A DNA stretch of 6,476 nucleotides from Gammaproteobacteria bacterium (GCA_024639445.1 JAHEIJ010000128.1:1-6476); one strand, 5' to 3'; shown: positions 1-6,057, numbered from the stretch's first letter. Numbers and translations are program-made. The notes: a model not told the origin generated them from the letters alone.

Positions 1-702
1 TAAATACAGATAAGTCGGCATGATCAAATCCGCTGTCGGTAATGTCGCGGCATCTTCAGCTGGAAAGGCCAGGCGACGCATGCGTGTCGCTACTACACCA
101 GGATCGATACTATTGACCCGGATGGCTGTGTTGGTTTCCAGTTCATCTGCCATGATTTGCATGAGATTGTCAGCGCCGGCTTTGCTCACACCGTAGGCAC
201 CCCAGTAAGCGCGACCTTCCTGCGCTATGCTGGTTGATGTAAACGTGATACTTGCATCCACTGATTTTCGTAGAATTGGCAAACAAGCACGACTAAGCAG
301 AAAGGGTGAGGTAAGGTTGATTTGCATGACCCGTGCCCAGAGTTTTAAATCATATTGTTCAATCATCATGCGCGCGCCAAGAAAGGCGGCATTGTGCAGC
401 AAACCATCGAGTCGGCCAAACTCTTGATCCAATGTTGTTGCAAGATCTTCGTAATCATCGTAGGTCGCACCCTCCAGGTCCATGGGGTAGATGGCAGGTT
501 GGGGGTGACTGGCTGAGACAATAGCGTCATACACTGCTTCCAGCTTGGGGATGGTTTTTCCAAGCAACACAACCGTGGCGCCATGGGCAGAAAATGTCCT
601 GGCGGCTGTCGCACCGATTCCATCACCAGCGCCGGTGATGAGGATAACGCGATCTCGCAACAGATCAGTGGCAGGCCGATAGTTAGCAGGGATTGATGTC
701 AT
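1..702 (-). CDS. yciK: YciK-like short-chain dehydrogenase/reductase, 3' end cut by window edge
   Basis: The frame is open from an ATG at 702 to the window edge (234 codons, no stop). It encodes a classical-type SDR with a Rossmann fold. Visible are the dinucleotide-binding TGAGDGIG at residues 23-30, a DL pair at 75-76, HNAA at 103-106, Asn129, a Ser cluster at 156-158 and the catalytic YGVSK at 170-174, followed by the PGVVATRM loop. The N-terminal segment around DLLRDRVILITGA, RAYWGAYGVSK and IMPTYLYL resemble E. coli YciK (about 250 residues, from memory), so roughly 20 C-terminal residues are probably missing. The substrate is unknown; YciK proteins are uncharacterised oxidoreductases, presumably cytosolic. 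The start lies 14 nt after the hpnE stop with no clear Shine-Dalgarno, so it is probably co-transcribed with the squalene genes and perhaps translated by re-initiation. The family is commonly found near ubiG, as here, so a role in squalene metabolism should not be assumed. Confidence 0.9.
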   Translation of the reverse strand, partial: MTSIPANYRPATDLLRDRVILITGAGDGIGATAARTFSAHGATVVLLGKTIPKLEAVYDAIVSASHPQPAIYPMDLEGATYDDYEDLATTLDQEFGRLDGLLHNAAFLGARMMIEQYDLKLWARVMQINLTSPFLLSRACLPILRKSVDASITFTSTSIAQEGRAYWGAYGVSKAGADNLMQIMADELETNTAIRVNSIDPGVVATRMRRLAFPAEDAATLPTADLIMPTYLYL

Positions 703-716
703 ATATAAAGTCTGGT

Positions 717-2033
717 TCAATTTATTTGTTCTAGAATCTGGTGGGTACATTGTACCCCACTACGCACGGCCCCTTCGAGGGTGGCAGGATAACCGGTTTG
801 AGTAAAGTCACCGGCCAGCCATAATCCTTCAATAGCTGTCTGGTTGGTGGGGCGTGATTGATTAATATTCACCAGGGAAGCAAACGTGGCGCGCTTTTCC
901 CGTATCACCTGGGTATTGGTGGGCTGCGGCCAGGTAGGGAACAAATTGGCGAGTTCGGTGCTAATAACATCCACCAGTTGAGAATTTGGCCAATCCATAT
1001 GAATCCCGCTACTGCTGATCACCACGGCAATTAAGCCTGGCTGGTCGCAAATCTGGCGGTCAAAGGCCCATTGGCCGATGCTTCCCAACAACCCCAGCAT
1101 TGGAACCGGTAACTGCACCGACTCGGGATATTGGAGATAGACAGTGCAGATCGGTTCATACTCAAATTGTTGCAGGTTTGAAGCTAACGCTTTGAGTGCC
1201 GGCTGAGATTCCAGTAAAGGGGCAGTTGCATAGGGCGGTAAAGCCAGCACCACCTGGCTTGCGGCATGAAAGTTATTCTCGGACCAGACGCCTGTGATAC
1301 GGTTACCATCAATTTCCAGACGACTGATCCGTTGGCCAAGTTGGACCTGCCCCCCGTGTTGCTCGATATAGTCTACTGCCGGATCGGGAAGTACATCGCT
1401 GAGATCAGTGCGGGCATAGAGTAAATTTGAATCCTGTTGTTGATGCAAGAAGGCGTCCGCCAATACCCGAATAAAAATTTCTGCCGAGGCCTGTTGTGGA
1501 TGGGTATTCATGATCGCAAGGCAAAGCGGGTACCAAAGGGCTTCGTTGAGTGTGTCAGATTGATTTTGCAGATGAAGGAATTTACTTATAGAGATATCCT
1601 GCATCAGCTTTAAGCGACCGAGTTTTAATTTCAGCCCAAGTCGAATCGCAGACCAACGTTCTTGTGCTGAGAGCCCTTGCGCTGTTAACAGACTCCAGAG
1701 TAAATGCATAGGAGCAGGTAAGCGGGGAGCCTTAAGTGTAAATGCCTTACCATCCTGGTATTTGGAGATTAATTGCAAGGGTTGGCGTAACAGGACTTTG
1801 GGGATATCAACTCCAACGGTTTCCATTAGTGACAGGGTCTCACGGTAGGCACCGATAAACAGATGTTGACCATTATCAACTGTTAGATCCTGGAAGGGGA
1901 CGCGTCGGGCACGGCCGCCGATTTGACGTGCTGACTCATAAAGCTTGACCGGTATCCCCGCACGAGTTAAAGAAACGGCGGTTGCTAGTCCAGCCCAACC
2001 GGCACCCACAACAACAGTATCGCCGGAATTCAT
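717..2033 (-). CDS. hpnE: Hydroxysqualene dehydroxylase HpnE (FAD-dependent, amine-oxidase fold)
   Basis: This 438-residue flavoprotein belongs to the phytoene desaturase/amine oxidase superfamily. The N-terminus carries the FAD-binding dinucleotide motif GAGWAG at residues 10-15, followed by an acidic residue after the second strand (YESA, 32-35) and IGGRARR at 38-44. Near the C-terminus the second FAD-contacting block reads AGDFTQTGYPATLEGAVRSG (407-426), the usual closing signature of HpnE. The length fits the family. In the HpnCDE pathway this enzyme reductively removes the hydroxyl of hydroxysqualene to give squalene. The start ATG overlaps the hpnD stop as ATGA, which points to translational coupling, and no Shine-Dalgarno is seen. 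Order and neighbours (hpnC, hpnD) support HpnE over a carotenoid desaturase such as CrtI or CrtN, which would share the fold. Function is inferred from the family and the context. Confidence 0.93.
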   Translation of the reverse strand: MNSGDTVVVGAGWAGLATAVSLTRAGIPVKLYESARQIGGRARRVPFQDLTVDNGQHLFIGAYRETLSLMETVGVDIPKVLLRQPLQLISKYQDGKAFTLKAPRLPAPMHLLWSLLTAQGLSAQERWSAIRLGLKLKLGRLKLMQDISISKFLHLQNQSDTLNEALWYPLCLAIMNTHPQQASAEIFIRVLADAFLHQQQDSNLLYARTDLSDVLPDPAVDYIEQHGGQVQLGQRISRLEIDGNRITGVWSENNFHAASQVVLALPPYATAPLLESQPALKALASNLQQFEYEPICTVYLQYPESVQLPVPMLGLLGSIGQWAFDRQICDQPGLIAVVISSSGIHMDWPNSQLVDVISTELANLFPTWPQPTNTQVIREKRATFASLVNINQSRPTNQTAIEGLWLAGDFTQTGYPATLEGAVRSGVQCTHQILEQIN

Positions 2034-2896
2034 CGACTAGAGACGGCCCGGTATTTATAGCGGTGGGTCTGCATGACGGTTTTGCAGGCTAACCAAAGTT
2101 TGCGTAGTGGTGTCAGGCTAATTCGGTGTTGCAGCACATGGAATCCATCACGTTCCACCTCCTCCAGGGTGGCGCGGTAGATAGCGGCCATGATGAGTCC
2201 GCAGCGTTGGTTGTATCGGTCTTCATCTGGCAACTGGGAAAACGCCTGGTCGTAGTAACGCTTTGCGCGCTCAGCCTGGAAACGCATTAAATTATGAAAT
2301 TCAGGTGATTCTTTTTTCTGGAGGATATCGGTCTCCTGAACACCAAACTGTTGTAGTTCGTCGAGTGGCAGGTAGATACGATTGCGTTGAGCATCTTCAT
2401 ACACATCTCGCACAATGTTGGTTAATTGAAACGCAATGCCCAGTTCATGCGCATACTTCAAGGTACGACGATCCCGGTAACCGAAAATTTCAGCGGCTAG
2501 TAACCCCACTACGCTAGCTACACGATAACAATATAATGCCAGTTCCTTAAAGCTGGCATATCTGTTCTGCACCAGATCCATGTCCATGCCGTCGATAATC
2601 TCAAGGAACTGTTCCTGGGGGAGATCAAACTCTTTTAATACCGGTGTAAGCGCGCGTGTCACCGGGTGTTGGGCTTCACCCGCAAACAGTCGCGTGACCT
2701 CATCGCGCCACCAGTTGAGTTTGACTGCTGCAATAGCCGGTTCGCCATCCATGTCTACAACATCATCTACCTCACGGCAAAAGGCATAAAGGGCGGTAAT
2801 GGCACGACGCTGGTTAGGCGGGAGAAACAGGAAACTGTAGTAAAAGCTTGAGCCGCTACGCGCCGTTTTGTCCTGGCAATATTGATCGGGGGTCAT
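2030..2896 (-). CDS. hpnD: Presqualene diphosphate synthase HpnD
   Basis: This 288-residue all-helical trans-isoprenyl diphosphate synthase belongs to the squalene/phytoene synthase family. Two aspartate-rich Mg-diphosphate binding motifs are present: DDVVD at residues 44-48 (within YAFCREVDDVVD) and DVYED at 164-168 (within NIVRDVYEDAQRNRIYLP). WWRDE at 62-66, GMDMDL at 103-108 and YCYRVASVVG at 122-131 are typical of the HpnD/CrtB branch. It is expected to join two farnesyl diphosphates head to head into presqualene diphosphate, the first step of the three-enzyme squalene route. The ATG start has no Shine-Dalgarno and lies 58 bp after hpnC; its end overlaps hpnE by 4 bp. Phytoene synthase (CrtB) is the main alternative by sequence, but the flanking hpnC and hpnE make HpnD much more likely. 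Both metal motifs look intact. Confidence 0.92.
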   Translation of the reverse strand: MTPDQYCQDKTARSGSSFYYSFLFLPPNQRRAITALYAFCREVDDVVDMDGEPAIAAVKLNWWRDEVTRLFAGEAQHPVTRALTPVLKEFDLPQEQFLEIIDGMDMDLVQNRYASFKELALYCYRVASVVGLLAAEIFGYRDRRTLKYAHELGIAFQLTNIVRDVYEDAQRNRIYLPLDELQQFGVQETDILQKKESPEFHNLMRFQAERAKRYYDQAFSQLPDEDRYNQRCGLIMAAIYRATLEEVERDGFHVLQHRISLTPLRKLWLACKTVMQTHRYKYRAVSSR

Positions 2897-2927
2897 GAGG
2901 AGTTGGTTCGTTGTTTAGAGGTGGCTG

Positions 2928-2936
2928 ATTTTAGCA
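2928..2936 (-). promoter_or_regulatory. Possible extended -10 element ahead of hpnD
   Basis: In the 58-bp hpnC-hpnD gap the minus strand reads TGCTAAAAT (2936-2928), an extended -10 pattern (TGn followed by five of six TATAAT matches). No good -35 box lies 17 nt upstream. It could give a secondary start for hpnD-hpnE about 25 nt before the hpnD ATG, but AT-rich gaps yield such matches by chance. Confidence 0.2.
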
Positions 2937-2954
2937 TTGATAAAACACTTTGAT

Positions 2955-3830
2955 CTAATGGGAGTCTTGCAGAGGCTTATTTAACAACGCTTTCCAGAAC
3001 ATACCCAGATAATCAGACTTTTCCAGACGCGGGCGTAGGAAAACATTACCGCCATTGTTTTTCAATTTCTGTAGAATACGCATCCCTCCTTGAATAATCA
3101 TACGTAATTCCAGGCCGATGCGACCAGGCAATATATTCCCCAGGGGAGCACCTGCCAACAGCAGCGCCCTGGCACGTTGAATTTGCAATTGAATCAGGTT
3201 CCGCATGGCCGTGTTGCTAACCCGATTTTGCAGATCAGCTTCGCTGACCTGGTATTTTCGCATTTCATCCTGCGGCAGGTAGATACGGTTGTGTTCATCA
3301 AAATCCTGTAATAGATCCTGCAGGAAATTGATCAACTGCAGCGCAGTACAAATCTGGTCCGACAGTAACAGACTTTCCGCCTCCGTCTGGTCGTACAGAT
3401 AGAGTAACAACCGACCAACCGGATTGGCTGAGCGTCGGCAGTAGTCCATGATTTCATCAAAATTTTCGTAGCGTTGCTTGGTCACGTCCTGGCTGAAGGC
3501 GCTTAGCAGATCTTTAAATAACCCAATGGGCAGGGCATAGCGCTTAATGACATCAGCCAAGGCAATAAATACCGGATCGGAGCCAGGCGATCCTGCTAGC
3601 AGGCGCTGTAGCCGGGCTTCATAGTCATCGAGTAACTTTAATCGCTCGGCAGGACTGTGATCCCCTTCATCTGCAAAATCATCCGCCGTACGGGCAAAGG
3701 CATAAATAACGGTGATGGGTTGTCGTAAGTGCCGGGGTAGCAGGCGGGATGCTACCGGAAAATTTTCATAATGTTCCGCGGCCAGATCCTGGCAATAGCG
3801 ATAGGCCTCTGACAGTGTGAGGACAGTCAT
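2955..3830 (-). CDS. hpnC: Hydroxysqualene synthase HpnC (squalene synthase-like)
   Basis: This 291-residue second member of the squalene/phytoene synthase family is clearly distinct from the adjacent HpnD. HYENFPVASRLLP at residues 20-32 is the typical HpnC opening. The first aspartate motif is DDFAD at 50-54 (RTADDFADEGD) and the second is DLLQD at 172-176 (NFLQDLLQDF, then NRIYLP). YCRRSANPVGRLLLYLY at 130-146 is the HpnC-type counterpart of the HpnD segment YCYRVASVVG. The enzyme is expected to convert presqualene diphosphate to hydroxysqualene, which HpnE then reduces. It is the first gene of the hpnC-hpnD-hpnE-yciK run and has a candidate sigma-70 promoter just upstream. The ATG is preceded by an AT-rich stretch without a Shine-Dalgarno; no better start is seen nearby. 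The function follows from the family and the complete gene trio and is not shown by the sequence alone. Confidence 0.93.
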   Translation of the reverse strand: MTVLTLSEAYRYCQDLAAEHYENFPVASRLLPRHLRQPITVIYAFARTADDFADEGDHSPAERLKLLDDYEARLQRLLAGSPGSDPVFIALADVIKRYALPIGLFKDLLSAFSQDVTKQRYENFDEIMDYCRRSANPVGRLLLYLYDQTEAESLLLSDQICTALQLINFLQDLLQDFDEHNRIYLPQDEMRKYQVSEADLQNRVSNTAMRNLIQLQIQRARALLLAGAPLGNILPGRIGLELRMIIQGGMRILQKLKNNGGNVFLRPRLEKSDYLGMFWKALLNKPLQDSH

Positions 3831-3861
3831 ATAGTTATGTTAATGTATGAGGTAAACTCGA

Positions 3862-3897
3862 ACAATTGATTATATTGATAAGGAGGAGGAATGAAAA
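3862..3897 (-). promoter_or_regulatory. Candidate sigma-70 promoter for hpnC
   Basis: Reading the minus strand, TTTTCA (3897-3892, four of six matches to the -35 consensus) is followed after exactly 17 nt by a perfect TATAAT (3874-3869). Transcription would begin near 3862 and give a leader of about 31 nt before the hpnC ATG. The -35 box falls inside codons 1-3 of the divergent small gene, and the -10 box lies next to that gene's ribosome binding site. A weaker alternative on the same strand is TTGTTC (3865-3860), 17 nt, TAACAT (3842-3837). This is a motif match only. Confidence 0.45.
3879..3886 (+). promoter_or_regulatory. Very strong Shine-Dalgarno of the small membrane-protein gene
   Basis: TAAGGAGG is complementary to eight consecutive bases of the usual 3' end of bacterial 16S rRNA and is followed by AGGA and the ATG at 3891. 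The 4-nt gap from the last G to the ATG is slightly short. This site fixes the start of the small gene and shows that it is a real, translated gene. No other gene in the window has a recognisable Shine-Dalgarno. Confidence 0.8.
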
Positions 3898-4091
3898 ATC
3901 TGAAATTGCTACTTGCCGGTCTGGTAATTGGGTTGTTGTTGGGACTCTGGTTTGGAGTCAACATCGGTAGGGAAAAGCCCATCTATAGCAACCCGTTTGC
4001 GGACGAGGTGGTTAAACAAAAGGCCAAGCAAACCACGTCCGATGCGATTCAAGGCACCAAGAAAGCGCTGCGCAAATCGCTCGACGATTAG
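3891..4091 (+). CDS. Small single-span membrane protein with a glycine-zipper helix, function unknown
   Basis: This is a 66-residue protein that I do not recognise as a named family. A short basic N-terminus (K2, K5) leads into one hydrophobic segment at about residues 6-26, rich in Leu, Val and Ile. It carries Gly10, Gly14, Gly18, Gly22 and Gly26, a perfect GxxxG series. There is no lipobox cysteine and no convincing signal-peptidase site, so the segment is probably a retained membrane anchor. YSNPFADEVV (32-41) links to a polar, lysine-rich tail (about 42-66) that could form an amphipathic helix. The overall plan resembles YtxH-like small membrane proteins, but that is only a resemblance. 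The gene is divergent from hpnC (60 bp apart) and its stop overlaps the rmuC stop by 4 bp in convergent orientation. It is the only plus-strand gene here. Translation is well supported by the TAAGGAGG ribosome binding site. Confidence 0.82.
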   Translation: MKNLKLLLAGLVIGLLLGLWFGVNIGREKPIYSNPFADEVVKQKAKQTTSDAIQGTKKALRKSLDD

Positions 4092-5356
4092 TCCTGTTTA
4101 TTTGCGATGGTTCGAATGCCGGTTTCAATTTGTTCCGGCGTTTCAACCTCGCGGTCCGATGATATACCCATCTCGGTAAATTTCTGTGCACCCGGTAGTA
4201 CACGGCTATCAAATGAACCGACAGCACTGTTGTAATGCTTGAGACTATTGTCCAGGCTGCGCCCCAGCTTATCCAGGTGTGAACAGAATGTTAGTAATCG
4301 TTTGTATAATTCTTCGCCGACCACCTTGATCTGTTCCGCATTGCGGGTCAGCTGTTCCTGTCGCCACCCATATGCGACCGCACGTAACAGTGCGACCAGG
4401 CTGGTGGGTGTGGCGAGAATGACATGTTGGCCCAGCGCGTCTTCCAACAAGCTGCGGTCATGATCCAGAGCGGCGCTGAGAAATTGCTCACCTGGAATAA
4501 ATAGTACGACAAAATCCGCTGCATCCTTGAATTGCGACCAGTAGGATTTACTCGCCAGTTCATTCACGCGCTGGCGTACATTACGTGCATGGCGGACCAG
4601 GGCCTGTTGGCGTTTTGTTTCGTCATCAGTTTCAACGGCGTTGAGATAAGCATCCAGGGGGGTTTTAACATCCACGACAATTTCACGGCCACCCGGCAAT
4701 CGAACAATCATGTCGGGACGTTGGCGGCCATCGCTGGTCTGGACGCTTTCTTGCTCATAAAAATCACAGTGCTCGACCATGCCAGCCAGTTCCGCCAGAC
4801 GTTTTAAGGTCATTTCACCCCACTGACCACGTACTTCGGGACGGCGTAAGGCCTGCACCAGGTTACGGGTTTCAGATTGCAAATTGGCCTGGGTTTCGGT
4901 CATGGTTTCCAGGTGCTGGTGCAAGGCACCGTAGGCCTCTTTGCGTTCCTTTTCCATGCCCTGTATCTGGCGTTCGGTCTTTTCCAACGCCTCACGGATG
5001 GGGCCGACCAGATGTTCAATGGCTTTCTCTTTCTTTTCCAGTTCACCGCTGGCCTGGGTGTGAAAGCGTTTGAGGTTTTCCTTTGCCAATTTCAGAAACT
5101 CTTCACTATTGTGTTTCAATGCCTGGCTGGAAAGGGCGCTAAAGGTATCTGCCAGTTGTCCACGGGCTTTTTCCAGAGTTTCCAGTTTTTCAATATGGTT
5201 ACGGCGTTCAAGTTCCAGGGTGGTATTGAGCTGGGTATTGTCATCACGCAGCTTACTGATACGACGTTGCAGCAGCAGATACACAACGAGTGCGCCGATT
5301 AGCATGGCGGCCACAAGCAGGCTAACAAACTCTGGATTGGCTAGAATTTCTTTCAT
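4088..5356 (-). CDS. rmuC: RmuC family DNA recombination protein (membrane-anchored, nuclease-like fold)
   Basis: This is a 422-residue RmuC homologue. One transmembrane helix spans about residues 10-29, a long charged coiled coil follows to about 170, and then comes the RmuC domain, whose core is related to PD-(D/E)XK nucleases. RGQWGE lies at 176-181, RPDMIVRLPGG at 213-223, VDVK at 228-231, FIPGE at 286-290 and LATPTSLVALLRAVAYGW at 314-331. The RPD...E...VDVK pattern keeps the putative acidic and lysine active-site residues. In E. coli, rmuC loss raises inversion between short inverted repeats, so a role in limiting such rearrangements is known, though not the biochemistry. The frame stays open upstream to 5656, but that part overlaps the phosphatase gene in another frame and has no RmuC character. 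The ATG at 5356, 4 nt after the phosphatase TAA, precedes a proper membrane anchor and is chosen. It is co-transcribed with that gene. Confidence 0.93.
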   Translation of the reverse strand: MKEILANPEFVSLLVAAMLIGALVVYLLLQRRISKLRDDNTQLNTTLELERRNHIEKLETLEKARGQLADTFSALSSQALKHNSEEFLKLAKENLKRFHTQASGELEKKEKAIEHLVGPIREALEKTERQIQGMEKERKEAYGALHQHLETMTETQANLQSETRNLVQALRRPEVRGQWGEMTLKRLAELAGMVEHCDFYEQESVQTSDGRQRPDMIVRLPGGREIVVDVKTPLDAYLNAVETDDETKRQQALVRHARNVRQRVNELASKSYWSQFKDAADFVVLFIPGEQFLSAALDHDRSLLEDALGQHVILATPTSLVALLRAVAYGWRQEQLTRNAEQIKVVGEELYKRLLTFCSHLDKLGRSLDNSLKHYNSAVGSFDSRVLPGAQKFTEMGISSDREVETPEQIETGIRTIANKQD

Positions 5357-5360
5357 TGGC

Positions 5361-6029
5361 TTAGTTGAGTTGTAACCACTCCCGAATTTCTTGCGGTGAC
5401 TCCAGCAGGGCATCCGCCCCCCAGGTGTCCGGTCGATCTTCCGTACCGATATAACCAAACAGCGCAACGATGGTTTGCATGCCGGCCTGATGTCCGGCCA
5501 CGATATCACGTTCTGCATCACCCACATAGACACATTCAAAGCCCTGGCTGCCGGCCTGTTCACAGGCATAGAGTAACGGTGACGGGTGTGGTTTACGTTC
5601 CGCCAAAGTATCACCACTGACGATGCTGACGGCACGCTGAGACAACTGCAATGCATCGAGTAAAGGGTCTGTTAGCCAGGCGGGTTTATTGGTGACAACA
5701 CCCCAGTTCATGCCGGTGGATTCAATACTATTGAGCAATTCCGCCATCCCCGGGAACAGTCGGGTTTTATTGGCAATGTTTCCGGCATAGAGTTGAAGTA
5801 ACTGTTGGCGTAAGGGTTCAAACTCCGGATGTTCGGGCTCGAATCCGAAACCCAGGCTCACCAGTGCCATGCCGCCATGGGAAACCACTGGGCGAATCTG
5901 TTCAAAAGGCAGGGCATCTTTACCGTTATTGAGTAAAACGGCATTCAAGGCATCGGCCAGGTCGGGCGCGGTATCCGCCAGTGTGCCATCGAGATCAAAG
6001 AGAACGGTTTTTATGTGTCGCTGATTCAC
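5361..6029 (-). CDS. mupP: HAD-family phosphatase, MupP type (N-acetylmuramate 6-phosphate phosphatase; often labelled phosphoglycolate phosphatase Gph)
   Basis: This 222-residue HAD hydrolase has all four catalytic motifs. Motif I is FDLDGTL at 11-17 (nucleophile Asp12, acid/base Asp14), motif II Thr113 in VVTNKP, motif III Lys146 in RKPHP, and motif IV GDAERD at 170-175. A helical cap lies between motifs I and II. WGVVTNKP and the C-terminal FGYIGTEDRPDTWGAD block resemble Pseudomonas MupP, and the place directly after ubiG is also that of mupP. MupP removes phosphate from MurNAc 6-phosphate in the AmgK/MurU cell-wall recycling route. The alternative is phosphoglycolate phosphatase, which shares the fold and the customary annotation. 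The start is GTG, since an in-frame TAA lies just upstream and the next internal Met is far inside the protein. No Shine-Dalgarno is seen. The gene follows ubiG by 42 nt and precedes rmuC by 4 nt. Confidence 0.88.
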   Translation of the reverse strand: MNQRHIKTVLFDLDGTLADTAPDLADALNAVLLNNGKDALPFEQIRPVVSHGGMALVSLGFGFEPEHPEFEPLRQQLLQLYAGNIANKTRLFPGMAELLNSIESTGMNWGVVTNKPAWLTDPLLDALQLSQRAVSIVSGDTLAERKPHPSPLLYACEQAGSQGFECVYVGDAERDIVAGHQAGMQTIVALFGYIGTEDRPDTWGADALLESPQEIREWLQLN

Positions 6030-6042
6030 GAGTTAAGTCTGG

Positions 6043-6057
6043 CTACTCGATGAGTAG
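6043..6057. repeat. Short perfect inverted repeat between ubiG and the phosphatase gene
   Basis: CTACTC (6043-6048) and GAGTAG (6052-6057) form a perfect 6-bp dyad around GAT, in the 42-bp gap between ubiG and the phosphatase gene. In RNA it would be a small hairpin with a 3-nt loop. No T-run follows on the minus strand, so it does not look like an intrinsic terminator. It could be an mRNA processing or stabilising hairpin, a protein site, or chance. Confidence 0.45.

Noticed and set aside
366..626. An 86-residue minus-strand open frame within the dehydrogenase gene
   Set aside because: It is an out-of-frame shadow of the yciK-like coding sequence, whose own frame shows all the SDR motifs.
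2928..2944. TTTTA/TAAAA inverted repeat in the hpnC-hpnD gap as a terminator
   Set aside because: The stem is 5 A-T pairs with a 7-nt loop and no GC content, which would not stop transcription.
2030..3830. A carotenoid cluster (CrtB phytoene synthase with a CrtI-type desaturase)
   Set aside because: Two different synthase paralogues side by side, an HpnC-specific N-terminus and an HpnE-type C-terminus fit the squalene trio better than phytoene synthesis.
4118..4139. Inverted repeat GCCGG...CCGGC just past the small-gene stop, as a terminator
   Set aside because: The stem is only 5 bp with a 12-nt loop, lies in rmuC coding sequence, and is followed by a broken T-run. It is too weak to call.
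4877..5302. A 141-residue plus-strand open frame opposite rmuC, rich in Phe, Leu and Gly
   Set aside because: It is the complement of the rmuC coiled-coil region. Repeated Lys and Glu codons read backwards give Phe and Leu, and it has no ribosome binding site.
5357..5656. A 100-residue N-terminal extension of RmuC from an ATG at 5656
   Set aside because: It overlaps the conserved phosphatase gene in another frame, has no RmuC-like features, and would bury the natural membrane anchor that begins after the ATG at 5356.
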